Shown here: in pieces, positions 35,994-44,146 of the stretch
Position numbering within the stretch: the first letter of the stretch is position 1
Layout: each line of letters begins with the position of its first letter
Assembly: GCF_003060825.1 (NCBI RefSeq)
Contig: NZ_CP028922.1
Coordinates: forward strand, 2,148,501-2,212,500
Source of the DNA: Paenibacillus sp. CAA11
GTDB taxonomy: Bacteria > Bacillota > Bacilli > Paenibacillales > Paenibacillaceae
DNA length: 64,000 bases
Reading direction: 5' to 3'
Made by a program: the position numbers and the translations under genes
The notes under the pieces: generated by a model
Database searches by the model: none
What the model was told of the DNA's origin: nothing
The model's input: the letters and a program-made list of their open reading frames with translations, nothing else

Positions 35994-36827
35994 TCACTTC
36001 ATTAGCTGAATGAGCTTCAACTCTGTTGTGGAGTCCTCCTTGGGGGTATAAATGCTGCAACGCAGATCCGAGGATCCATGCACCTGAAGGGATGTGAGTT
36101 CAAACAGCATCCTCCCTGCTTTCCCATGTCTGAATTCAAGCGTGACCTCAGGTCCGGAGCTGACCCGGTTCTCTTCCCATATCTCACTGAATGCAGGATG
36201 CTCTCTTTTCATTTCGGACAAAAATTGGTTATACCATTCATCTCCTACATACTCTCCGTAATAAGCTCTAAAGATAGCCAGGTAGCCGCTGACGAAATCC
36301 TCCCAATTCACGGCAAGCCTCCGCAGCTCCTGGCGCGTAAAGAGCAGGCGAATCATATTTCTTTGCTCTTCGGGAATCTGCTGAAAGTCAAGAAAGACAC
36401 GGCTTGCCGCTTCATTCCAACCTACAATGTGACATCTTCGGTCTGAAACGATGGCCGGATAGTACTTGAGTTCTTGAATAATCCGCTGTAATGATGGGTT
36501 AACTCGTGATGGCGTTTCCTCCAGGGGATGGATCGCAGAGCTTGTCTCCAGCGCTAGCGAGAACAGATACCTTCGTTCATCAAGGGTTAGCTGCAAAGCA
36601 GACGCGATGTTCTCTAATACGGATGCGGATACCTGAATCGTTCGGCCCTGCTCCAGCCAGGTGTACCACGTAGTGCTCACCCCCGCCAGTTGTGCTACCT
36701 CTTCTCTTCGCAGCCCCGGTGTTCTTCGCCGCGTTCCTGCGGGAAGACCGACTAGCTCAGGGGTAATTTTTGCTCTTTGTTTTTTTAGGAATACCGATAG
36801 CGCCATAAGCCGTTCTTGATCGTTCAT
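35994..36827 (-). CDS. MmyB-like HTH transcriptional regulator
   Basis: 277 residues. An XRE-type helix-turn-helix near residues 28-68 has the typical TPGLRREEVAQLAGVS and YTWLEQGR segments, followed by the MmyB ligand-binding (PAS-like) domain. Such regulators usually control an adjacent oxidoreductase; here the nearest candidate is the decayed SDR, so the target may be lost. The 120 bases between it and fabF contain GTTAT-N9-ATAAC and a further GGATAAC 21 bases on, possible binding sites. Confidence 0.9.
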   Translation of the reverse strand: MNDQERLMALSVFLKKQRAKITPELVGLPAGTRRRTPGLRREEVAQLAGVSTTWYTWLEQGRTIQVSASVLENIASALQLTLDERRYLFSLALETSSAIHPLEETPSRVNPSLQRIIQELKYYPAIVSDRRCHIVGWNEAASRVFLDFQQIPEEQRNMIRLLFTRQELRRLAVNWEDFVSGYLAIFRAYYGEYVGDEWYNQFLSEMKREHPAFSEIWEENRVSSGPEVTLEFRHGKAGRMLFELTSLQVHGSSDLRCSIYTPKEDSTTELKLIQLMK

Positions 36828-36947
36828 AGAAACCCTCCGTTTGATATCATATCAGTTATTATACTAGGATAACCCACAACTTGTAATAGGATAACTGGAG
36901 TGACACAATGAAATTAATAGTTGTGAGATCAAAGGAGAGAGGTAGCG

Positions 36948-38186
36948 ATGGAACGAGTAGTTATTACAGGAATGGGAATTATCTCCCCTTTAGGCCAAGA
37001 GGTAAGCACCTTTTGGAATCAGTTAACCCGGGGACAATCTGGAATCACCATGATTGATCAGTTTGATACCTCCGCGCTCGGAACGAAGATTGCCGGCAGT
37101 GTGAAGGATTTTGATGGGACTGGCCGTTTTGGCAGGAAAGAAGCCCGGAGATTGGATAGATTCAATCAGTTTGCGCTTGCTGCCGCAGAGGAAGCTGTGC
37201 AGCAATCTATGCTTGATTTCAGCAAGCTGGACTCCAGCCGGGTTGGAGTTTACGTCGGTTCAGGAATTGGCGGGTTGAATACCCTTTTGGAGCAGCACAA
37301 AGTGCTGCTGGAACGAGGCGCGCAGCGGGTTAGCCCGACCCTGGTTCCTATGATGATTACGAATATGGCGGCCGCAATGATCAGTATGAGATGGGACTTG
37401 CAGGGACCGACGATGTCGCCAGTAACCGCCTGTTCTATTGGGAATACAGCCATAGGTGAAGCATTTCGGGCCATTCGGACAGGCTATGCTGATGTAATTC
37501 TGGCTGGGGGAGCGGAAGCTGCTGTAACCGAGCTCTCCATGGCAAGCTTTGGCAATGCAACAGCAATGTCTACCCAAAATGATGCACCAAGCCGGGCGAG
37601 CAGGCCCTTTGATGCGGGACGTGACGGGTTCGTCATAGCCGAAGGAGCCGGGATTCTCGTGCTGGAGTCGCTTACCCATGCCCTTAACAGGGGGGCTGTT
37701 ATTTTGGCCGAGGTGTGCGGTTATGGAGCCAGCTCGGATGCCTATCACATGGTAGCCACTCATCCGGAAGGAAGAGGAGCAGCACAAGCTATGAAGGCAG
37801 CACTTGCGGAAGCTCACTTGTCTCCAGACCAAATTGATGTCATTAGTGCACATGCGACCAGTACCGAGGTGGGGGACAAATCGGAAACGCTAGCCATTAA
37901 GGCTGTATTTGGCGACCACGCTTATCGCATTCCTGTCACAGCAAACAAGTCTATGACCGGACATATGCTGGGTGCAGCAGGAGGGGCAGAGGCGGTTGCG
38001 CTGGTAAAGACTCTTCAGGAGGGGGTCATTCCGCCTACCATTAACCAGGAAACCGCTGATCCCGATTGTGACTTAGATGTTGTACCTAATACCGCACGCT
38101 CGGCATCCGTTCAGCTTGGTATGTCCAATTCTTTTGGCTTTGGCGGTCATAATGCCGTAATTATTCTTAGGAAATTCAGCGATTAA
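36948..38186 (+). CDS. fabF: Beta-ketoacyl-ACP synthase II (FabF-like)
   Basis: Condenses malonyl-ACP with acyl-ACP in fatty acid elongation. 412 residues with the intact Cys-His-His triad: TACSIG near residue 163, HATST near residue 302, and KSMTGHMLGAAGG with His near residue 338. It stands alone, without fabH or acpP next to it, so it is probably an extra copy rather than the main housekeeping gene, or one serving special lipids. ATG 36948 follows AAAGGAGAGAGG. It is divergent from the MmyB-like regulator. Confidence 0.93.
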   Translation: MERVVITGMGIISPLGQEVSTFWNQLTRGQSGITMIDQFDTSALGTKIAGSVKDFDGTGRFGRKEARRLDRFNQFALAAAEEAVQQSMLDFSKLDSSRVGVYVGSGIGGLNTLLEQHKVLLERGAQRVSPTLVPMMITNMAAAMISMRWDLQGPTMSPVTACSIGNTAIGEAFRAIRTGYADVILAGGAEAAVTELSMASFGNATAMSTQNDAPSRASRPFDAGRDGFVIAEGAGILVLESLTHALNRGAVILAEVCGYGASSDAYHMVATHPEGRGAAQAMKAALAEAHLSPDQIDVISAHATSTEVGDKSETLAIKAVFGDHAYRIPVTANKSMTGHMLGAAGGAEAVALVKTLQEGVIPPTINQETADPDCDLDVVPNTARSASVQLGMSNSFGFGGHNAVIILRKFSD

Positions 38187-38276
38187 GCAGCCTTGGAAAT
38201 TCACCTTGCCATAGATGAATTAGACAACCTGACTGACTCATAAGATGAACACGAATAAGTGACAGTGAGGTGTACT

Positions 38277-38495
38277 ATGAAATTCAAGGTTCCTGTGGCT
38301 GATGAATTTAAAGTTTATGTCATTGAGATGTACTCAATAAAATCATTTGTTTTGGTAGAGATGATTATAGGGACACTGCTCTTTAATTTGTGGATGCGGA
38401 TTTTTGACAATGCACTCTTTGCGGGGACAAGCGGCTGGTTAAGTACAGAAGGGCTTAAGAGGCTGGAGGGTCTGGTGCTTGTGAAAAAGCCGTAG
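38277..38495 (+). CDS. Hypothetical short ORF ending at repeat copy C
   Basis: Seventy-two residues from ATG 38277 with GAGGTG seven bases upstream. One hydrophobic stretch (FVLVEMIIGTLLFNLWM). No family recognised. The stop TAG (38493-38495) touches the first base of repeat copy C, so insertion of the element may have shortened an originally longer frame. Confidence 0.35.
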   Translation: MKFKVPVADEFKVYVIEMYSIKSFVLVEMIIGTLLFNLWMRIFDNALFAGTSGWLSTEGLKRLEGLVLVKKP

Positions 38496-38592
38496 CTATA
38501 TAGAACGAACTAAAGAAATGAACGTTATAGGACAGTATTAGGCCGTGATAACAGAAGATTCAATGTAAAACTCTTTAGTTCAATCTATATAG
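38496..38592 (-). repeat. Inverted-repeat element, copy C (inverted)
   Basis: The most regular copy: ends CTATATAG and CTATATAG, with arms of 20 bases that pair with a single mismatch. Read on the minus strand it matches copy A closely, including the inner TGTTATCACGGCC and ACTGTCCTATAACG. Copies A and C are thus recent relatives, while B is older or from another subfamily. Confidence 0.85.
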
Positions 38593-38649
38593 GGGGAAAT
38601 CTACAAAGTGAATTCAATTATTATTCAATGCTGTTGACTAAAGTTGTAG

Positions 38650-38677
38650 GCCCAAAGTTTACTTTGGGCTTTTTTAT
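38650..38677 (+). terminator. Terminator upstream of the c-di-GMP riboswitch
   Basis: GCCCAAAGT pairs with ACTTTGGGC, followed by six T's. It isolates the riboswitch transcript from upstream reading. Confidence 0.85.
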
Positions 38678-38751
38678 ATAGTTAAATTTTTTAATTTGTA
38701 AATTATTTACTACAAATATCGACACCATTTGTTGTAAGCTATGCTTAAACC

Positions 38752-38831
38752 ATACGACAATGGCAAACCCGCCGAAAGACGGGGACGCAAAGCTATAGGG
38801 CCTTCAATGAGGATGGCAGCCAGCTATCGAA
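38752..38831 (+). promoter_or_regulatory. c-di-GMP-I riboswitch (GEMM)
   Basis: The aptamer shows the class I hallmarks in order: GGCAAACCC, a GAAA tetraloop on P2, GGGGACGCAAAGC, a GGGCC/GG helix and GGCAGCCAGC. The ribosome site AAAGGGG of the next gene begins only a base or two after the last aptamer helix, so control of translation start is more likely than termination. Whether c-di-GMP turns the gene on or off is not visible. Confidence 0.93.
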
Positions 38832-38843
38832 AGGGGATTTTTT

Positions 38844-39647
38844 ATGAGAAAATGGAGTTCTTTATTTGTAGCATTATTGGTAACATTGGCCGTTCTTGTA
38901 CAGACGAAAGACGTATCAGCCAAGGAACATTCCTGGTTAGATATAACTAAGCTAGATCAAGGAGTTATAGAGGTTACATATAAGGCTCCCACAACAAACA
39001 GCTACAGAGTCATGATTTCAAAGAGCAATATAACCTATAACTATCAGCTTGCTTCAAATGGACAAGTTCATAGCTTTCCACTTCAGTTCGGAAATGGAGA
39101 CTATAAGGTGTCTCTGCTGGAACAGGTGTCGGGTAATAAATACAAAGTGCTGGATTATGTAACTGTTCAGCTCAATTTGGCGGATTCCAAGATCGTGTAT
39201 CTCAATTCAATTGAGAAAGTGAAGTGGAATGAGAATAGTAAGGCAGCTCTTAAAGCCAAGGAGTTAACCAAGAATCTGAAGAGTGATGAAGATAAAGTGA
39301 AGGCGATCTATGCCTATATTACAAAGAACATCAAATATGATACTAAATTGGCTAAAATTCAAACTCCAGATTATACACCAGACCCGGATCAAGTATTAAC
39401 TTCTCAATCTGCAACCTGTTATGGATATTCCTCTTTGTTTGCTGCTATGCTGCGAAGTGTAGATATTCCGGCCAAGCTTGTAACAGGTTCATCGGCATAT
39501 GTTACAGAGTATCATGCGTGGAATGAGGTTTTTCTGAATGGCAAGTGGAATCTTATAGATACTACTGTAGATGCGGGGTTAAAGTATACTAAAAACAAAG
39601 CCATGATTAAGGAATCCTCTAAATACAAAACTGCTAAGTATTATTAA
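38844..39647 (+). CDS. Secreted transglutaminase-like protein
   Basis: 267 residues. Signal peptide with probable cleavage after VSA near residue 27, a beta-rich N-terminal half, then a transglutaminase-like (papain-fold) domain at about 140-250. The Cys-His-Asp triad is visible: SATCYGYSS, EYHAWNEV and NLIDTTVD. Such domains can crosslink or cleave proteins, or serve as cell wall-associated peptidases; which is unclear. It is the first gene behind the c-di-GMP riboswitch, hence a c-di-GMP-regulated exported factor. ATG 38844 has AAAGGGG upstream. Confidence 0.9.
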   Translation: MRKWSSLFVALLVTLAVLVQTKDVSAKEHSWLDITKLDQGVIEVTYKAPTTNSYRVMISKSNITYNYQLASNGQVHSFPLQFGNGDYKVSLLEQVSGNKYKVLDYVTVQLNLADSKIVYLNSIEKVKWNENSKAALKAKELTKNLKSDEDKVKAIYAYITKNIKYDTKLAKIQTPDYTPDPDQVLTSQSATCYGYSSLFAAMLRSVDIPAKLVTGSSAYVTEYHAWNEVFLNGKWNLIDTTVDAGLKYTKNKAMIKESSKYKTAKYY

Positions 39648-39660
39648 TTTTTTACGGATC

Positions 39661-39699
39661 AAAGCTCGTTCTGCTGAATGCGGAATGGGCTTTTTTTAA
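39661..39699 (+). terminator. Terminator after the transglutaminase-like gene
   Basis: AAAGCTCGTTC pairs imperfectly with GAATGGGCTTT, then seven T's. It may let only part of the riboswitch transcript reach the adhesin gene. Confidence 0.7.
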
Positions 39700-39832
39700 T
39701 ATGCAAGGCAAGAAATATATGGATATTGTTCAGATTTTGTCTATTCGCTCTAGGTAATATAGAAAAGTATGAATTAAATCATAGAGAAAGGAGCTAATAT
39801 ATGTATTTGAGAGTTGGGGAGGTACGGTATTC

Positions 39833-42800
39833 ATGAAGAAAAAACTGAGCATAGGCGTGGTGGGGCTACTGCTTCTAGTTCAGGTGCTTCAGGGTCTGGG
39901 AATGTTGACGGCTGCTTATGCCAAGGAAGTCACCGACAATCTGATCACCAATGTTGCACTTACTGCCAAAGACGGATCCGGAAATACCGTCACAGATGCA
40001 GTCTACGAGCAGGGAGCAAGTGTTCAGCTGGACTTCGACTGGAAGCTTGACAATGGACATGATTACACCCAGGGGGACACATTTACCTTTGATTTGCTGC
40101 CCGCAGATAAATTCGTCATGTTCAATAATGTCGAGGGTGACTTGGTCATCAATGGAAGTGATAATGTAGGTGCTTTCGTGGTAGACAAAGATACCCGCAA
40201 GGTAACGATGACCTTTAATGAGTTTATTAGCAACTATGATGAGGTCCATGGGAAGCTGACCGTGAATGCGAGATTTGATAAACAAAAAATAACGGGCAGC
40301 TCCAAGCAGGTGATCAAATTCCCGACCCAAGGGGGAGAACAAGAGATCCCGGTTGAGTTCAAACCCAATGTGGATACAACCATAGATAAGACAGGTTCAC
40401 CTGATAAGAGGCTGAACGGTCAGAACATCAGCTGGGTCATAAATTTGAATAAGAAGCTGGAGACGATTGAGAACGCTGTTCTTACCGATCCGATTCCAGA
40501 CGGACTAGAATTGAATCAAGGAACGATCGAGCTGTATCATTTGGATGTGAATCTTGATGGTTCCGTCGTCGCTGGAGGCCAGGTCGATGCTTCTAAATAC
40601 AGCATCGTGAAGACACAAGATGGCAAGGACTTTCAAATAAAGTTCAGTGACTCTTCTATCAATCAAGCCTATCAGCTCCGCTATACAACGAAAATCACTA
40701 GCGGTACAAACTTCACCAACACAGCAATCTTGAGCGGGACGAATTATCAAGATGCTACAGCAAGTGCAACTGTTGGAATTAAGTATGGGGATCTGCTGAA
40801 GAAGAAGGCGGTTAATTATGATCCTGTTCATCAAACCATAGATTGGGAGATTAACTATAACTTCGGGGAGCAGGCGATTCCTCAGCAAAAAGCACTACTG
40901 AGTGATGCTTTCACAAATACAGATACACAAAGCCTTGAAGAACTCGCAGTTTACGAGGTAACCTTCGATTCGTCCGGGAATATGATTCAGGGAAGCAAAG
41001 TCAGCAATTATACATTAACAGATAATCATCAGGGCGGATTTGAGCTTCAGTTCAACTCGGACATTACATCCGCTTATGTGATCAAATACCGTACGAAAGT
41101 TAGCGTACCTGTATACGAAGATGCTACGGTAACGAATAAAGTCACTTCTGATGGACAAGAATCTTGGGATGATCAAGGGATTATTCAGCTTTTTGGCAAG
41201 AAGACAAATGGAAATGTCGATTATGTCAACAAGACTGTGGACTGGAAAATTACACTTAATGGAAATCGCCTTCCTGTAAATTCAGTCGTTATTGAAGATG
41301 CATTTCCAAATGGCGGCCTTGAGCTGATTCCAGATTCACTTCAGATTGATGGTCAGCCTGTGGTTAGCGGCGGGGATTATGAAATCAATTACAAAGGTAC
41401 CCCGGCAGATCATAAGCTTGGTTTTGAACTGAAGTTTAACAAACCTATCGCTACGCAATTCACGATTACCTACACAACAAAATTTAACACCGACTGGGTG
41501 ACTGGCTCGGGCAAATCCATGCCAAACCACGCAGCGATCCGTTGGAAAGATAGCGGCGGAACAGATCACTCTATAACCGCAGTTAGCACGTTTGACCCCA
41601 ATTCTTATACCAAGAATAACGGATATAAGCTGGGTTCCTATAATCCGAAGAATAAAGAAATTACATGGACACTAGGTGTTAACTATAATCTGAAGCAGAT
41701 TAGCAAGCCTCAGGTTGTTGATACACTGCTTCAAGATCAGAAGCTCGATGAAAGTTCTCTTGAAGTTCACAAAATGAATATTGATGCGTCTTCAGGGAAG
41801 GTGTCTTCCGGGGATATTATACCTGCATCAGAATACAGCTTAAAGTATGACGAGCAGAGCAATGTCATGACTGTCTCATTTAACAAAGAGATTAACGAAG
41901 GCTATATTCTTACCTTCAAGACGAGCATGGATGGGAACCTCATTGACCGTAAGATCGAGAATCAAGCTGTTCTTATGGATGGCACGAAGCAAGTTTCAGA
42001 GAATTTGAAAGCTTCCGTTACAGTTCCGCATGGCGGGGAGTATGTTACCAAAACAGGTAAGCAAGCCGGCGAGTTGATCAATTGGAGTATTGTGATCAAT
42101 GAGGGACAGAGCCACGTAGCTCAGGCAAAAATTATTGATACGCCTACGAGCAACCAGGTGCTGCTGCCTGAAAGCTATCATTTATATTCAACCAAGGTTG
42201 ATGATAAAGGTAATGTTATTAAGAGTGACGAGCTACTACGGGACACAGACTATTCCATTGTTTCGGGAACAAATGATCAAGGGGAAGCAATCTTTACCTT
42301 GAGCTTCAATAAGGATATTGATGAAGCGTATATTCTAGAATATCAGTCCCTAATTAAAGCAAATGATGGGGAGAAGGTCACCAACAAGGTTAAATTTGAA
42401 GGAAACAACATCAAGACAGTTACCAGTGAAACCTCTGAAGAAGTCATCGTGGGCGTAACCTCAGGGTCTGGTACCGGAAGCGGAAAAAGAGGAGAATTAA
42501 CAGTTACTAAGACCGATAAAGAGGATCCGGGTCTCTTCTTGCAAGGCGCTGTATTTGAGCTCTACCGCAACATGGCTAACGGATCGTCTATTTTGGTAGA
42601 CACGCAAACTACCGACGAATATGGGAAAGCGGTCTTCACCAAGCTGCTGGTAGGGAATTATAAGCTTAAAGAAATTACTGCACCACGGGGGTACCAGGTT
42701 CTCCCAACAGAATATCCGATTACCATTAGTTCAAGTGATTTGAATCCGGCGGTTACTGTAGAAAATCAAAAAACACCTACAGAGCCTTCTCCTGGGCCAA

Positions 42801-43288
42801 CAGATCCGAATCCAACACCTGTAGATCCGAACCCAACACCGGTGAACCCGAATCCTACACCTGTAGACCCAAGTCCAACACCGGTAAATCCAAATCCAAC
42901 ACCAAGTCCAACTATACCCACACAGCCTGGGCCTGCGCCTACACCAGTAACTCCAGAGCCAACACCTGTACCGGTAACACCGGAACCAACAACGCCAATT
43001 CTGGTGCCGGGGGATCAGATTCTGGAGCCAACGCCAACTAAACCGGATGCACAGCCTGCTGAAGATCCTGATCTTGTGGATCTTAATGATGACACACCAA
43101 CCGGCGGAATTAGTGATTCGCCAGATGATCATGACAAGGGTGGCGATACGTCTAGCAAGCCTATGCTTCCAAAGACGGGCGAAGAGAGCTACTTCATGAT
43201 TCAATTATTGGGGATTACTTTGATTATGCTGGGGATTGCTGGAGCAGTTATTTTCAAGAAAAGCAAAATAAGCAAAAACGCAAAATAA
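39833..43288 (+). CDS. LPXTG-anchored adhesin with collagen-binding-like domains
   Basis: Large surface protein, 1151 residues. Signal peptide to about residue 30; an adhesion/collagen-binding-like N-terminal region; then repeated beta-sandwich domains of about 130-150 residues, each with a DxxxxT/VxWxIxxN style opening (VDWKI, ITWTL, INWSI); one SpaA/Cna-B-like domain near 885-975 (ending KEITAPRGYQ); a Pro/Thr-rich stalk; and a sortase signal LPKTGEE, hydrophobic helix and basic tail. It should be covalently attached to the wall, probably by the class D sortase encoded next to it. ATG 39833 follows GGGGAGG. Confidence 0.93.
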   Translation: MKKKLSIGVVGLLLLVQVLQGLGMLTAAYAKEVTDNLITNVALTAKDGSGNTVTDAVYEQGASVQLDFDWKLDNGHDYTQGDTFTFDLLPADKFVMFNNVEGDLVINGSDNVGAFVVDKDTRKVTMTFNEFISNYDEVHGKLTVNARFDKQKITGSSKQVIKFPTQGGEQEIPVEFKPNVDTTIDKTGSPDKRLNGQNISWVINLNKKLETIENAVLTDPIPDGLELNQGTIELYHLDVNLDGSVVAGGQVDASKYSIVKTQDGKDFQIKFSDSSINQAYQLRYTTKITSGTNFTNTAILSGTNYQDATASATVGIKYGDLLKKKAVNYDPVHQTIDWEINYNFGEQAIPQQKALLSDAFTNTDTQSLEELAVYEVTFDSSGNMIQGSKVSNYTLTDNHQGGFELQFNSDITSAYVIKYRTKVSVPVYEDATVTNKVTSDGQESWDDQGIIQLFGKKTNGNVDYVNKTVDWKITLNGNRLPVNSVVIEDAFPNGGLELIPDSLQIDGQPVVSGGDYEINYKGTPADHKLGFELKFNKPIATQFTITYTTKFNTDWVTGSGKSMPNHAAIRWKDSGGTDHSITAVSTFDPNSYTKNNGYKLGSYNPKNKEITWTLGVNYNLKQISKPQVVDTLLQDQKLDESSLEVHKMNIDASSGKVSSGDIIPASEYSLKYDEQSNVMTVSFNKEINEGYILTFKTSMDGNLIDRKIENQAVLMDGTKQVSENLKASVTVPHGGEYVTKTGKQAGELINWSIVINEGQSHVAQAKIIDTPTSNQVLLPESYHLYSTKVDDKGNVIKSDELLRDTDYSIVSGTNDQGEAIFTLSFNKDIDEAYILEYQSLIKANDGEKVTNKVKFEGNNIKTVTSETSEEVIVGVTSGSGTGSGKRGELTVTKTDKEDPGLFLQGAVFELYRNMANGSSILVDTQTTDEYGKAVFTKLLVGNYKLKEITAPRGYQVLPTEYPITISSSDLNPAVTVENQKTPTEPSPGPTDPNPTPVDPNPTPVNPNPTPVDPSPTPVNPNPTPSPTIPTQPGPAPTPVTPEPTPVPVTPEPTTPILVPGDQILEPTPTKPDAQPAEDPDLVDLNDDTPTGGISDSPDDHDKGGDTSSKPMLPKTGEESYFMIQLLGITLIMLGIAGAVIFKKSKISKNAK
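42803..42907 (+). repeat. 21-base tandem repeats encoding a Pro-rich stalk
   Basis: About five units that encode (D/N)PNPTPV. They form the wall-spanning stalk of the adhesin. Repeat number is likely to vary among strains by slippage. Confidence 0.85.
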
Positions 43289-43302
43289 CCTCTTTAAATG
43301 CC

Positions 43303-43335
43303 AAAAAGCCTGCTGAAATATCAGCAGGCTTTTTA
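43303..43335. terminator. Bidirectional terminator between adhesin and sortase
   Basis: AAAAAGCCTGCTGA pairs perfectly with TCAGCAGGCTTTTT, with A's and T's on the two sides. Confidence 0.95.
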
Positions 43336-43341
43336 GATCTA

Positions 43342-44031
43342 TTAATTCAATACTACGTTCGGTTTAGGCTTCTTCTCAGACACCAGCTTTGCTTTAACAA
43401 TAAGCCGGTGCGTTGGATTAATCAGGGGATCACAAGTAATTAGGGTAATAATTCTTTCTCGCGCATCGCCCTCCAGAACGGATACTTCTGTTGGTTCAAC
43501 AATGGTAATGTTATATACTTCATAGACCTGATCCGTTTGGTCTTTTAGCCGGAGCTCAACACGGTCACCAATCTCTAATTCGTTCAGGCGGTTGAATAAC
43601 CTCCCTTGGGTATGGGCTCTATGAGCAGCAATCGCTGCATTCCCATTCCCCCCTAATGGAGCAGTTTCACTGAGATGAGCGGCAGCATATTTCATGTTTT
43701 GTTTGGTTGCTCCCTCTAGAATTGGCAGCTTGACATTAATTTTGTCAATAAGAATCATACCAACTGCTTGATTCGGCAAGTTGGTGTTGTTATTGGAAGT
43801 AGGGCGGCTTGCTTCTTCAGCATCTCCTGAGAGATTCAAGATTTGATTCAGCTTCGCAAATCCGGATTCGAGCAGCTGCTTATTTTGTCCTTCTAACCCG
43901 GGAGAAGCTTCCTCTTCCAGCTGTGCCATTAACAGTCTTTGCTCGAAATCGTAGTACAGCTCCCTTCCTTTCGGGAAGAGGAAGAGGCATATACCCAGAA
44001 TAATAACTACAAATGATAATTTTCTTATCAT
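43342..44031 (-). CDS. Class D sortase
   Basis: Membrane transpeptidase that cuts LPXTG-like signals and links proteins to peptidoglycan. About 229 residues: an N-terminal helix anchor, a linker, and a catalytic domain with the active-site His in AAHRAHTQGRLFNRL, Cys in ITLITCDP and Arg in THRLIV. The family assignment is by these surroundings. ATG 44031 is chosen because GTG 44046 touches its would-be ribosome site. It faces the adhesin gene, the obvious substrate. A palindrome GTACATGTAC at about 44101-44110 lies upstream. Confidence 0.9.
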   Translation of the reverse strand: MIRKLSFVVIILGICLFLFPKGRELYYDFEQRLLMAQLEEEASPGLEGQNKQLLESGFAKLNQILNLSGDAEEASRPTSNNNTNLPNQAVGMILIDKINVKLPILEGATKQNMKYAAAHLSETAPLGGNGNAAIAAHRAHTQGRLFNRLNELEIGDRVELRLKDQTDQVYEVYNITIVEPTEVSVLEGDARERIITLITCDPLINPTHRLIVKAKLVSEKKPKPNVVLN

Positions 44032-44121
44032 TCTTGTTGACCACACCCTTTGCTTAGGCAGATTGCAGAATTTCTATCGTTAAGAATCATTGTAATCAAT
44101 GTACATGTACAAAAACTAAAC

Positions 44122-44146
44122 AAAAAACCGGGCTGGTTAGGCCCGG
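44122..44146 (-). terminator. Terminator of the response regulator gene
   Basis: CCGGGC pairs with GCCCGG over a seven-base loop, with six T's on the minus strand. It overlaps the stop codon and separates the regulator from the sortase gene. Confidence 0.85.

Noticed and set aside
42731..43204. 157-residue Trp/Arg-rich minus-strand ORF
   Set aside because: Reverse reading of the Pro-rich tandem repeats of the adhesin.
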